Assembly: GCA_043806135.1 (NCBI GenBank)
Contig: JAZDHG010000012.1
Location: 1 to 34,520, forward strand
Source: JAGLQQ01 sp043806135
GTDB taxonomy: Bacteria; Omnitrophota; Gorgyraeia; B26-G9
Length of the DNA stretch: 34,520 nt
Direction: 5' to 3'
Shown: in pieces, positions 14,951-23,003 of the stretch
Layout: each line of letters starts with the position of its first letter
Position numbering within the stretch: the stretch's first letter is position 1
Made by a program: the position numbers and the translations under genes
The notes under the pieces: generated by a model
What the model saw: the letters and a program-made list of their open reading frames with translations, nothing else
Databases searched by the model: none
Told to the model about the DNA's origin: nothing

Positions 14951-14977
14951 TTGCAAGAATGCTGATTTTGATATAAT
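14951..14977 (+). promoter_or_regulatory. Possible promoter for hldD and the following genes
   Basis: TTGCAA (14951-14956) and TATAAT (14972-14977) are 15 bp apart. Using the overlapping TAATAT as -10 gives a 17-bp spacer. It lies about 150 bp before hldD, in the first gap after the hydrogenase cluster. Two hairpins fall in the resulting leader. Confidence 0.4.
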
Positions 14978-15021
14978 ATAACATCGTTTGACGCATTCGC
15001 TTAAAGGCATTTGAAGATAAA

Positions 15022-15057
15022 AAGACATCCTATAATGAAAAAGTAGCAGGATGTCTT
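15022..15057 (+). other. Perfect 10-bp hairpin upstream of hldD
   Basis: AAGACATCCT (15022-15031) and AGGATGTCTT (15048-15057) are perfect complements with a 16-base loop. No T-tract follows. It could be a leader structure or a weak terminator for transcripts arriving from the hydrogenase cluster. Confidence 0.45.
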
Positions 15058-15066
15058 GATCCCAGA

Positions 15067-15122
15067 GATTAAAAGCTCGATTACAGGTATAATCCAGCTT
15101 ATGTATGAGGATTATACCAGGA
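15067..15122 (+). repeat. Composite leader repeat, copy A (before hldD)
   Basis: A 19-mer of the GATTAAAAGC family (15067-15085) joins directly to a 39-base sequence (15084-15122) that is identical at 27738-27776. The 39-mer contains a perfect 10-bp stem, GGTATAATCC (15086-15095) and GGATTATACC (15109-15118), with a 13-base loop. The repeat ends in AGGA, which here forms part of the AGGAGG ribosome-binding site of hldD. Confidence 0.8.
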
Positions 15123-15128
15123 GGCAGT

Positions 15129-16091
15129 ATGATTATTTTAACCGGGGGAGCCGGATTTATAGGAAGTTGTTTTCTCTGGAAGCTGAACTCTGAGGGTATC
15201 AGCGATATTATTGTTGTCGATGAGCTGGATTCTACGGATAAATGGAAGAATCTTCAGGGCAAGCGTTTTTCTGATTATATCCAGAAAGACGATTTTCTGC
15301 GCTTGATACTCGAAGATAAACTGCGTGACCCTAAACATATAGTACATATGGGCGCCTGCAGTTCTACGACCTGTACAGACGGCGATTACTTCATTAAAAA
15401 CAATTATGAATACTCAAAAATCATTGCCCAGTGGGCTTTTAAGCATAAAGCTCCTTTTCTTTATGCCTCATCCGCGGCTACTTATGGTAATGGAAGCAAC
15501 GGCTATGATGACAGTGATGAGGCGACCAGAATACTGCGGCCTCTGAACCTGTACGGTTTCTCAAAACAGCTCTTTGATCTGTGGGTGCTTAATAATGGTT
15601 ATGAAAAAAAAGTGACCGGGATTAAATTCTTCAATGTATTCGGGCCAAATGAGTATCACAAGGGTGAAATGAGCAGTATTATCTGTAAAAAGTTCAACGA
15701 GGCAGCACTTGATGGCTGCCTGCGTTTATTTAAATCATATAAAAAAGAGTATGGGCACGGAGAGCAAAAAAGAGATTTTATCTATGTGAAAGATGCGGTG
15801 GAGGTCATGTTTTATCTGTTCCGCAATCCCGAAATTTGCGGGATATACAATCTTGGTACAGGGAAGGCCCATACCTGGAATGAATTGGCAGGTGCTATGT
15901 TCAAGGCGCTCAGGATAACGCCTAAGATCGAGTATATAGAAATGCCGGAATATTTGCGTTCTAAGTACCAGTATTTTACAGAAAGTAAAATGGATAAAAT
16001 AAGAAAAGCAGGATGTGATTTTAAATTTACAAGCCTGGATGAATCGATAGCGGACTACGTAAAATATCTTAAAAATAACGCGTATTTATAA
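15129..16091 (+). CDS. hldD: ADP-L-glycero-D-manno-heptose 6-epimerase (HldD/RfaD)
   Basis: The 320-residue short-chain dehydrogenase-type epimerase makes the heptose precursor of the LPS inner core, implying an outer membrane. The NADP-binding motif GGAGFIG lies at residues 6-12. The HldD-specific segments are DELDSTDKWKNL, MGACSSTTCTDGDYF and NVFGPNEYHKGEMSS. The catalytic Tyr/Lys pair is Y142/K146 (YGFSK), after YASSAATYG. ATG 15129 was chosen over the in-frame ATG at 15105: it has AGGAGG four bases upstream and begins MIILTGGAGFIG as the family does, while 15105 falls inside the repeat hairpin. gcvT follows after 20 bp. Confidence 0.93.
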   Translation: MIILTGGAGFIGSCFLWKLNSEGISDIIVVDELDSTDKWKNLQGKRFSDYIQKDDFLRLILEDKLRDPKHIVHMGACSSTTCTDGDYFIKNNYEYSKIIAQWAFKHKAPFLYASSAATYGNGSNGYDDSDEATRILRPLNLYGFSKQLFDLWVLNNGYEKKVTGIKFFNVFGPNEYHKGEMSSIICKKFNEAALDGCLRLFKSYKKEYGHGEQKRDFIYVKDAVEVMFYLFRNPEICGIYNLGTGKAHTWNELAGAMFKALRITPKIEYIEMPEYLRSKYQYFTESKMDKIRKAGCDFKFTSLDESIADYVKYLKNNAYL

Positions 16092-16111
16092 TAATAAATT
16101 ATTTCAAGACA

Positions 16112-17203
16112 ATGCCAGAAAAAGCAACACCGTTATATGATGAACACATTAGGCTTAAAGCACGCATGGCCGGTTTTGGCGGCTGGCTTATGCCGATACA
16201 ATATAAAGGTATTATTGCCGAACATTTGTGGTGCCGCAGCTCGGCCTCGTTGTTTGATATTTGCCATATGGGCGAGTTTAAGCTCAAGGTTGACTCCGGC
16301 AAAGACGGACTTGAGAGGATACTTACCATTAATCTAGCCAAAATGCCCCTGATGAGCTGCCGTTACGGGTTCATGCTTAATGATAAGGGCGGTATTATAG
16401 ATGATGTTATTATTTATAAGGAAAAAGAAGATGAATTTATGCTGGTCGTTAATGCGGCGACAACATCCGGTGATTTTGCTCATATCAAGGGATCTTTAAG
16501 TGCTGACGCACAGATAGATAATATATCTGATAATACCTGCAAGCTTGATCTGCAGGGGCCGCTATCAAAAGACGTGCTTGAAAAAATTATTTCAGGAGAT
16601 ATCGGCAAACTCAGGTTTTATACCTTTGGATTTTTTTCCCTGCTCGGACAAAAGTGCATTATCAGCCGCACCGGATATACCGGTGAGCTGGGCTATGAAC
16701 TGTATGTGGGGAAAGAAAATGTGCGCCAGTTGTGGGAACTGCTTTTAAAAGACAAGAGAGTAGAACCGGCAGGACTGGGAGCACGCGATACATTGCGGCT
16801 TGAGGCAGGTTATCCTCTTTATGGTTCTGACATTGATCTGGGCCGTAACCCCATTGAAGCAGGGCTGGCCGGTTTTATTGATTTTGAGAAAGATTTTAAG
16901 GGCAAGGCAGCGTTAGAAAAATTTAAAGCAAAGGGTACTGCAAAAAAGATGACCTGTTTTATGAGTAAATCAAGAAGAGCGCCGCGTCACAACTATAAAA
17001 TTTATAATAACGCTAAGCAGATCGGAATTGTAACCAGCGGATCTTTTTCTCCGAGCCTAACCTGCGGAATCGGGATGGGATATGTTGAAAGTGAGTTCAG
17101 CGCTGCCGGAACGCAGCTTTTACTTAAAGACGGCAGTGTGGAAATAGAGGCTCAAATAATAAAAAAACCATTTTATAAAAATGGAACAGCAAGAATAAAG
17201 TAG
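16112..17203 (+). CDS. gcvT: Glycine cleavage system T protein (aminomethyltransferase)
   Basis: The 363-residue tetrahydrofolate-dependent enzyme releases ammonia from aminomethyl-lipoyl GcvH and forms methylene-THF. Conserved segments include PLYDEHIRLKARMAGFGGW, NDKGGIIDDVIIYK with the catalytic-region aspartates, ISRTGYTGELGYELY and GLGARDTLRLEAGYPLYGSD. The length is normal. It lies 20 bp after hldD and 226 bp before gcvH; that gap is filled by repeat sequence, and the TAG stop of gcvT is the first codon of that repeat. Confidence 0.95.
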   Translation: MPEKATPLYDEHIRLKARMAGFGGWLMPIQYKGIIAEHLWCRSSASLFDICHMGEFKLKVDSGKDGLERILTINLAKMPLMSCRYGFMLNDKGGIIDDVIIYKEKEDEFMLVVNAATTSGDFAHIKGSLSADAQIDNISDNTCKLDLQGPLSKDVLEKIISGDIGKLRFYTFGFFSLLGQKCIISRTGYTGELGYELYVGKENVRQLWELLLKDKRVEPAGLGARDTLRLEAGYPLYGSDIDLGRNPIEAGLAGFIDFEKDFKGKAALEKFKAKGTAKKMTCFMSKSRRAPRHNYKIYNNAKQIGIVTSGSFSPSLTCGIGMGYVESEFSAAGTQLLLKDGSVEIEAQIIKKPFYKNGTARIK

Positions 17204-17410
17204 CGAGTAGCGAGAAGCAAGTAGCAAGAAAAGAAAAAGCAGAAGGACGAAGAAAGTAAAATTAAAATAAAGCAGCAAGAAAAAACAAATAATGCAGAAT
17301 TTGGTGTTTTTGAAAAGCGGTAAAGTTAAGTGAGCGTATAGCGCTGGGAAAATTTTTCCAATAAGAGATATGATTAATTCTCGCTACTCTCTACTTGCTT
17401 CTCGCTGCTT
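17201..17410 (+). repeat. Inverted-repeat element between gcvT and gcvH
   Basis: The element starts TAGCGAGTAGCGAGAAGC at the gcvT stop codon. A perfect 16-base inverted repeat, AGCGAGAAGCAAGTAG (17209-17224) and its complement (17391-17406), frames 166 bp of AT-rich, purine-rich DNA without a gene. It resembles a small non-coding MITE-like insertion. No transposase or clear target duplication was found. The GcvH ribosome-binding site begins a few bases after the right arm. Confidence 0.6.
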
Positions 17411-17429
17411 ATTAAAGGGAGGTAATAAA

Positions 17430-17819
17430 ATGAATATACCGGATGGGTTGTTCTATACCAAGGAACATGAATGGGTAAAGATCGAAGGCAATAAGGCAAA
17501 GATGGGTATTACGGATTATGCGCAATCCTCGCTGGGAGACATAACGTTTGTGGAACTGCCGAATAAGGATGCAAAGTGCGCGCAGTTTAAGCAAATAGCA
17601 GCAATAGAGTCGGTAAAAGCAGCTTCTGATATTTATGCCCCCTTAAGCGGCAGGGTTATTCAAATAAATGAGCAAGTCAAGAATAATCCGGAATTAATAA
17701 ATCAGTCTCCTTATGAACAGGGCTGGTTTTTGGCTATAGAAATCTCTGATAAAAAGGAAAAAGACAATCTTATGGATAGTGCAGGGTATAAAAAATTTCT
17801 GGAAGGTATATTACATTGA
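17430..17819 (+). CDS. gcvH: Glycine cleavage system H protein (lipoyl carrier)
   Basis: The 129-residue protein carries the lipoyl arm that shuttles the aminomethyl group between GcvP, GcvT and the L protein. The lipoylated lysine is K63 in IESVKAASD. TKEHEWVKIEG near the N-terminus and NNPELINQSPYEQGWFLAIE near the C-terminus are typical. The ATG at 17430 has a GGGAGG ribosome-binding site. An in-frame ATG at 17370 would add 20 residues (NSRYSLLASR...) translated from the repeat element and is not credible. The stop overlaps the TTG start of gcvPA. The lipoate attachment enzymes are encoded at 20667 and 21498. Confidence 0.95.
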   Translation: MNIPDGLFYTKEHEWVKIEGNKAKMGITDYAQSSLGDITFVELPNKDAKCAQFKQIAAIESVKAASDIYAPLSGRVIQINEQVKNNPELINQSPYEQGWFLAIEISDKKEKDNLMDSAGYKKFLEGILH

Positions 17820-19153
17820 GCTATATTCCGCATACAAAAGAGCAGATCAAATCAATGCTTGAGACGATCGGGGTTAAGCATATTGATGATCTTTTTAAAG
17901 ACATCTCTCCCGAACTAAGAGCGCAGTCTTTTGATATCCCTGAGGGCAAATCTGAGTTTGAAGTTGTAGAGTATTTTAAAAAACTTAGTTCAAAAAACGC
18001 GACTAATCTTGTGCATTTCCTGGGTGCCGGTTTTTATGATCACTATATACCAAGCGCTCTTGATGCTTTGAGTTCACGTGCGGAATTCTATACAGCATAT
18101 ACTCCTTATCAGCCGGAATGTTCTCAGGGCTGGCTTCAGGCAATTTTTGAATACCAGAGTGCTATTTGTGAACTGACCGGACTTGATGCGGCCAATGCTT
18201 CTTTATATGACGGAGGGACGGCCCTATATGAGGCGGCAATGATGGCCGTCAGAATAACGGGAAAAAGAAAGATCATTGTTGACAGCGGTGTCAATCTTGT
18301 ATATAGAAGCCTTTTGTACAGCTATACCTCTAATCTTGCCGTTGAATTTGTGGAAACTCCTGTGGTGCACGGCCAAAGCTGCCGCGAGGAAATTTATAAA
18401 CACATAGATGATAAAACTGCAGCTGTGATACTTCAAAACCCTAATTTTTTCGGGGCTATTGATGATCATTCTGATATTGTAAAAAAGGCACACGAGCACG
18501 GGGCTCTGGTTGTGCAGTCTGTTTATCCGATCGCTCTGGGAATTTTAAAAACCCCGGCGGAAATGGGCGTGGATATTGCAACAGGAGAGGGCCAGAGTTT
18601 AGGGCTTCCTTTGTCTTTCGGAGGTCCGTATCTCGGGTTTATGTCTGTAAAAAAAGAGTATGTGCGAAAAATGCCCGGCAGAATAGTCGGAGAAACAGTC
18701 GATATTGATAATAAAAGGGGGTTTGTGCTGACCCTGCAGGCGAGAGAACAGCATATCAGGCGGGAAAAAGCAACTTCTAATATTTGCAGCAATGAAGCGC
18801 TGTGTGCCTTGCGCGCGGTTATATACCTTTCCCTTATCGGAAAACAGGGGTTTAAAAACCTGGCGGAAATAAACTTTCAAAAAAGTGAATTTGCTAAAAG
18901 TGTCTTTGACGATATCCCGGGAGTTACGGTAAAAAGAAGTTCGCCTACATTCAACGAGTTTACTGTTCTACTGCCGGAAAATGCCCAGGAGGTCGTTAAT
19001 AGGATGATCAGCAAAGGCTTTGCCTGCGGATTTCCTTTAAGCAGATTTTATAAAGGAATGGAAAAGTACCTGCTGGTCAATGTTACGGAAAAAAGAACAA
19101 AAGAAGAAATTATTAAATGCGCGCAAAGTTTAGAGGCGGTTTTATGCGGTTAA
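17816..19153 (+). CDS. gcvPA: Glycine dehydrogenase (decarboxylating) subunit 1, GcvPA
   Basis: The 445-residue protein is the N-terminal half of the P protein in its two-subunit form. It forms the catalytic dimer with GcvPB. Diagnostic segments are SYIPHTKEQIKSML, FLGAGFYDHYIPSALD, PYQPECSQGWLQAIFEYQS, QSLGLPLSFGGPYLGFM and RMPGRIVGET-type KMPGRIVGETVD. The start is TTG within a TTGA overlap with the gcvH stop. The last codons overlap gcvPB by ten bases. Confidence 0.94.
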   Translation: MSYIPHTKEQIKSMLETIGVKHIDDLFKDISPELRAQSFDIPEGKSEFEVVEYFKKLSSKNATNLVHFLGAGFYDHYIPSALDALSSRAEFYTAYTPYQPECSQGWLQAIFEYQSAICELTGLDAANASLYDGGTALYEAAMMAVRITGKRKIIVDSGVNLVYRSLLYSYTSNLAVEFVETPVVHGQSCREEIYKHIDDKTAAVILQNPNFFGAIDDHSDIVKKAHEHGALVVQSVYPIALGILKTPAEMGVDIATGEGQSLGLPLSFGGPYLGFMSVKKEYVRKMPGRIVGETVDIDNKRGFVLTLQAREQHIRREKATSNICSNEALCALRAVIYLSLIGKQGFKNLAEINFQKSEFAKSVFDDIPGVTVKRSSPTFNEFTVLLPENAQEVVNRMISKGFACGFPLSRFYKGMEKYLLVNVTEKRTKEEIIKCAQSLEAVLCG

Positions 19154-20592
19154 TATTTGAAAAAAGTATTAAAGGGCGGACAGGCTTGAAAATGCCTCAA
19201 GCTGGAGTGCCTGCTGTTGCTGCACTTGAGGGCAGGTATTTAAGAAAAAAGGATGCACAGCTGCCTGAGGTATCCGAGCTTGATGTTGTAAGGCATTACA
19301 CAAGTTTATCGAAAATGAATTTTTCTGTGGATACTAATTTTTATCCCTTGGGTTCATGCACCATGAAGTATAATCCTAAATTTACGGAAAAAATTGCCGC
19401 CATGGAAGGATTTACCGATCTGCATCCCCTGATCCCTCAACTGCGCGGCGGGGGAATCCTTGCCCAGGGGTCTCTGGAGGTTATTTATAAAACAGAAAAA
19501 TTACTTTGTGCGATTACCGGTATGGATGCTTTTACTATGCAGCCTTTAGCAGGCGCGCACGGAGAACTTACCGGAGTAATGCTTATTGCTGCTTTTCACA
19601 GGCACAGGGGAGAAAAGCGGAAATATATTATTGTGCCTGATTCCTCGCATGGCACAAATCCGGCAAGCGCGGCGATAGCCGGTTATGAGGTCATTGTTAT
19701 CCCTACGAATAAGAACGGCTGTATGGATATTGAAGAATTCAGGAAAAAACTGAATAAAGATGTGGCTGGGGTTATGCTGACCTGTCCAAACACCCTGGGG
19801 ATTTTTAACAATTCTATCCAGGAGATATGTAATGATGCGCATAAAGCCGGGGCTTTGATGTATTATGACGGGGCCAACCTTAATGCTATTCTGGGTAAAG
19901 CGCGTCCGGGTGACCTGGGATTTGATATAGTGCATCTTAATCTTCATAAGACTTTTGCCGCTCCTCACGGAGGAGGAGGCCCGGGAGCGGGTCCTGTAGG
20001 AGTGAGCAAAAAACTTAAGGAGTATCTGCCTATATCTTGGGTTATAAAGCGCAGTGACGGTACATTTGCCCTTGATTATGACCGGCCGAAATCGCTGGGA
20101 TTTATTGCTCCTTTTTATGGAAATTTCGGGGTTATCCTGAAAAGCTATGCTTATATTTTATTGCTGGGAAAATCCGGACTTATTGATGTATCTGAAGCAG
20201 CGGTATTAAATGCGAATTATACAAGAGTGCTGCTTAAGAAGCACTTTAGCTTACCTTATGACAGAATCTGTATGCATGAATTTGTTCTTTCTGCGGATAA
20301 GCAGAAAGAAAAAGGCATAAGCGCGCTGGATATTGCCAAATATCTGATAAGTCAGGGCATACATCCGCCGACGGTGTATTTCCCTTTGATCGTTAAAGAG
20401 GCGCTTATGATCGAGCCTACGGAAACAGAATCAAAAGAGACATTGGATTGGTTTATTGATAAAATGATCAAGGCGGCGCAATTGGCGGTTAGCGATCCGG
20501 ATGTCTTAAAACAGGCACCTCGGAACATGCCGGTTAAACGCCTTGATGAGACTAAAGCAGCCCGGGAATTAAAGCTTAGGTGGCAGCCGTAA
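19144..20592 (+). CDS. gcvPB: Glycine dehydrogenase (decarboxylating) subunit 2, GcvPB
   Basis: The 482-residue PLP-dependent half of split glycine decarboxylase. The PLP-binding lysine is K269 in LNLHKTFAAPHGGGGPG. Also present are YPLGSCTMKYNPK, DSSHGTNPASAA and YDGANLNAILG, all strongly conserved in the family. ATG 19144 is preferred over the in-frame ATG at 19117, because MRLIFEKSIKGR is the usual N-terminus and GAGGCGG stands upstream. Together with GcvPA, H and T, this completes the glycine cleavage enzymes apart from the lipoamide dehydrogenase (L protein), which is not in the window. Confidence 0.95.
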   Translation: MRLIFEKSIKGRTGLKMPQAGVPAVAALEGRYLRKKDAQLPEVSELDVVRHYTSLSKMNFSVDTNFYPLGSCTMKYNPKFTEKIAAMEGFTDLHPLIPQLRGGGILAQGSLEVIYKTEKLLCAITGMDAFTMQPLAGAHGELTGVMLIAAFHRHRGEKRKYIIVPDSSHGTNPASAAIAGYEVIVIPTNKNGCMDIEEFRKKLNKDVAGVMLTCPNTLGIFNNSIQEICNDAHKAGALMYYDGANLNAILGKARPGDLGFDIVHLNLHKTFAAPHGGGGPGAGPVGVSKKLKEYLPISWVIKRSDGTFALDYDRPKSLGFIAPFYGNFGVILKSYAYILLLGKSGLIDVSEAAVLNANYTRVLLKKHFSLPYDRICMHEFVLSADKQKEKGISALDIAKYLISQGIHPPTVYFPLIVKEALMIEPTETESKETLDWFIDKMIKAAQLAVSDPDVLKQAPRNMPVKRLDETKAARELKLRWQP

Positions 20593-20666
20593 TATAAAAT
20601 TGCCTTTTGAAAAAATAGGAGTATTTTCTAAGATTCATTTTTAAATTAAAAGTTTGGTGATAATTA

Positions 20667-21491
20667 ATGCAGACATGGCGGGTAATCGTTTCTCCGGATA
20701 CTGATCCGTACATGAATATGGCTGTGGATGAGGCTCTGCTGCAGACTTATGATTTCAAAAAGCAGACGCCTGTGTTACGATTTTATCGCTGGATGACCCC
20801 GGCTGTTTCCATCGGAGTTTCGCAAAAGCCGCTGGATGCGCTTAATCTAACTTTCATGCGTACCAAAAATATAGCTTTTGTAAGAAGGATGACCGGGGGA
20901 GAAGGAATATATCACAAGGATGAGATTACTTACAGCCTGGTATGTTCAAAAAATGATCTGTCGCTTCCTGATTCCGTGCGTAAAAGCTTTAGAATTATCA
21001 CAGACTTTATTCTTGCTGCCTACAGGAGTTGGGGATTAAATCCCTATTATGCCGGTGATACACAAGAGTATTCTCATGGTGAAACAGTATCATTTTGTTA
21101 TTCGACAAAAGAGCACTTTGATGTGATGGTCGATGGTAAAAAACTGGGCGGCAATGCTCAAAAGAGGGTGGGGGATATTGTTTTTCAACACGGGTCAATT
21201 CCGCTGCGCCTTAATTTCCCCATGATTAAGTCCTGTTTTCGCGGAGACTTGGGGGATATTGAAAATAATATTATTTCTCTTGTTGATGCGTGCGGCAAAA
21301 ATATTGAGTTTAATGAAGGAGTTGATCGGTTTAAGGAGTCATTTGCTAAGACGTTTTCCGCAAAGATGACGAAGAGTTTTTTTTCCGATCATGAGCAGGA
21401 TTTAGCATATGCACTGTGCCAGGAGAAATACAAAACAAAAGACTGGAATTATTTCCGCCACACCCGCATTATGAAAAAAGACGGAGATTAA
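20667..21491 (+). CDS. lipM: Octanoyl/lipoyl transferase, LipM-like (BPL_LPL family)
   Basis: The 274-residue protein attaches octanoate or lipoate to carrier lysines. The BPL_LPL core shows RRMTGGEGIYHKDEITYS at residues 73-90 and the lysine site DGKKLGGNAQKR at 156-167. C144 in VSFCYSTKEH occupies the position of the catalytic cysteine of LipM, which uses octanoyl-ACP; ATP-dependent LplA ligases lack it. This favours LipM over lipoate ligase, but the call is by motif only. It lies between the glycine cleavage genes and lipA, so GcvH is the natural substrate. Confidence 0.82.
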   Translation: MQTWRVIVSPDTDPYMNMAVDEALLQTYDFKKQTPVLRFYRWMTPAVSIGVSQKPLDALNLTFMRTKNIAFVRRMTGGEGIYHKDEITYSLVCSKNDLSLPDSVRKSFRIITDFILAAYRSWGLNPYYAGDTQEYSHGETVSFCYSTKEHFDVMVDGKKLGGNAQKRVGDIVFQHGSIPLRLNFPMIKSCFRGDLGDIENNIISLVDACGKNIEFNEGVDRFKESFAKTFSAKMTKSFFSDHEQDLAYALCQEKYKTKDWNYFRHTRIMKKDGD

Positions 21492-21497
21492 AAGGCG

Positions 21498-22340
21498 ATG
21501 AAGACAAGGCCTGATTGGCTTAGAAAAAAAATTAACCTGCAGGAAACTCTAAAACTGCATAAACTTTTCCGAATGCATAACCTGCATACTGTCTGCAAAG
21601 AAGCGCTGTGTCCGAATATCGGGGAGTGTTTTTCTAAAAAAGTGGCCACGTTTCTTATTATGGGAAATTCATGCACAAGAAACTGTAATTTCTGCGCGGT
21701 CAAAAAAGGCGTTCCTGATAAAATAGACCCTGATGAGCCGCAGCGCGTGGCAAAGGCGGTAAAAAAATTAGGATTAAAACATGTCGTTATTACAAGCGTT
21801 ACCCGTGACGATTTAGAAGACGGGGGAGCGGGGATATTTTCGGATACGATAAGGGCATTAAAAGCATTGGACAAGGATTTAAAAGTGGAAGTGCTTGTCC
21901 CTGATTTTAAGGCAAACATTAGTTCTATTAAAAAGGTCATAAGGGCCTCTCCGGATATTTTCGCGCATAACCTTGAGACAGTTCCTGCTCTTTATGGCAA
22001 AGTAAGGCAGGGTGCGCAATATGAGCGGTCTCTTGATGTCTTGACAAAAGCAAAAAGTTTCAATAAAAATGTTTATACAAAATCAGGGCTAATGCTCGGT
22101 CTGGGGGAGACAGAGGAAGGGGTCTTGGAAGTATTGAGCGATTTAAGGCGCGCCCAATGCGATTTTTTAAGCCTGGGGCAGTATCTTGCGCCGAGTAAAA
22201 AACACTTTCCAGTGCATGATTTCATTGATCCCGATAAATTTATCGATTATAAAAACAAGGCTGTGAAGCTTGGATTTTTACATGTGCAAAGCGGCCCTTA
22301 TGTGCGCAGCTCTTATGGTGCGCATGAATATCTTAATTAG
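21498..22340 (+). CDS. lipA: Lipoyl synthase (radical SAM)
   Basis: The 280-residue enzyme inserts two sulfurs into the octanoyl chain on GcvH. Both Fe-S sites are complete. The auxiliary cluster uses C33, C38 and C44 (CKEALCPNIGEC). The radical SAM cluster uses C59, C63 and C66 (CTRNCNFC). The C-terminal RSSY motif, whose serine ligates the auxiliary cluster, is at 270-273. VITSVTRDDLEDGGA is also typical. It starts six bases after lipM, so octanoyl transfer and sulfur insertion are encoded as one unit next to their target. Confidence 0.96.
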   Translation: MKTRPDWLRKKINLQETLKLHKLFRMHNLHTVCKEALCPNIGECFSKKVATFLIMGNSCTRNCNFCAVKKGVPDKIDPDEPQRVAKAVKKLGLKHVVITSVTRDDLEDGGAGIFSDTIRALKALDKDLKVEVLVPDFKANISSIKKVIRASPDIFAHNLETVPALYGKVRQGAQYERSLDVLTKAKSFNKNVYTKSGLMLGLGETEEGVLEVLSDLRRAQCDFLSLGQYLAPSKKHFPVHDFIDPDKFIDYKNKAVKLGFLHVQSGPYVRSSYGAHEYLN

Positions 22341-22357
22341 AATACGGAGGATGCTGA

Positions 22358-22990
22358 ATGTTTAGGCTTATCGTAAAAGAACTCAAAGCACATGCACCGT
22401 TTACTTTTTTCGGTGCGCTTACCGGAATTCTGTTTATGTTTTTGTTTAAGGACATGAACCAACAGAGCGCGGAAAATCTTTTTTATATATTCCATCCTTT
22501 ACATGTGCTTCTAAGTGCTTTAGTTACAGCAACAATGTATAAACGATATAAATGCAGTCAGGACATGAGGCAATGTAATGTCTTCTATCTTCTTGCTATC
22601 GGTTATGTCGGGTCCATAGGAGTGGCCACTTTAAGTGATTCCATAATGCCTTATCTTGGAGAAGTGCTTTTAAAAATGCCGCACGCGCAAATGCATGCCG
22701 GTGTTGTAGAAAAACCATTACTGATAAATGCTATGGCGGTAATAGGTATTATGATCGCTTATTATAATCCGACGACAAAATTCCCCCATTACGGACATGT
22801 ACTGCTCAGTACCTGGGCTTCGCTGTTCCACATCATTATGGCCCGGGGAGAGCATATAAGTCTATTGTTCTATGCTTTTTTGTTTGTCGTTTTGTTTGCC
22901 GCAGTCTGGCTGCCTTGTTGTGTTAGTGATATTGTATTTCCATTGTTATTTGTTAAAGAAGGTAAAGAATTTAAACATGAACATAAATAA
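22358..22990 (+). CDS. Conserved-looking His-rich polytopic membrane protein, function unknown
   Basis: The family is not recognised with confidence. The 210-residue protein has about six hydrophobic segments. Histidines recur at membrane boundaries: H46/H49 (FHPLHV), H109/H113 (PHAQMH), H144/H147 (PHYGH), H158 and H166, followed by C187/C188 and D191, and a HEH tail. The spacing suggests metal or heme binding, or a redox or transport role, but nothing in the neighbourhood proves it. There is a GGAGG ribosome-binding site before the ATG, and lipA ends 17 bp upstream. The amidase lipoprotein gene follows after 13 bp. Confidence 0.75.
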   Translation: MFRLIVKELKAHAPFTFFGALTGILFMFLFKDMNQQSAENLFYIFHPLHVLLSALVTATMYKRYKCSQDMRQCNVFYLLAIGYVGSIGVATLSDSIMPYLGEVLLKMPHAQMHAGVVEKPLLINAMAVIGIMIAYYNPTTKFPHYGHVLLSTWASLFHIIMARGEHISLLFYAFLFVVLFAAVWLPCCVSDIVFPLLFVKEGKEFKHEHK

Positions 22991-23003
22991 AGGAATGGAT
23001 ACG

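Noticed and set aside
15105..15128. Upstream in-frame ATG of hldD (15105)
   Set aside because: It lies within the repeated hairpin, lacks its own ribosome-binding site and adds residues not expected in HldD; ATG 15129 has AGGAGG.
17201..17410. CRISPR array or tandem satellite between gcvT and gcvH
   Set aside because: There is one inverted pair and irregular GTAGCGAGA-like units, without regular repeat-spacer periodicity.
17370..17429. N-terminal extension of GcvH
   Set aside because: The extra 20 residues are translated repeat sequence; the ATG at 17430 has GGGAGG and the normal GcvH start.
22872..23003. Longer amidase ORF beginning inside the His-rich membrane protein gene
   Set aside because: It would overlap the preceding gene by over 100 bp; a lipoprotein signal peptide starts cleanly at 23004.
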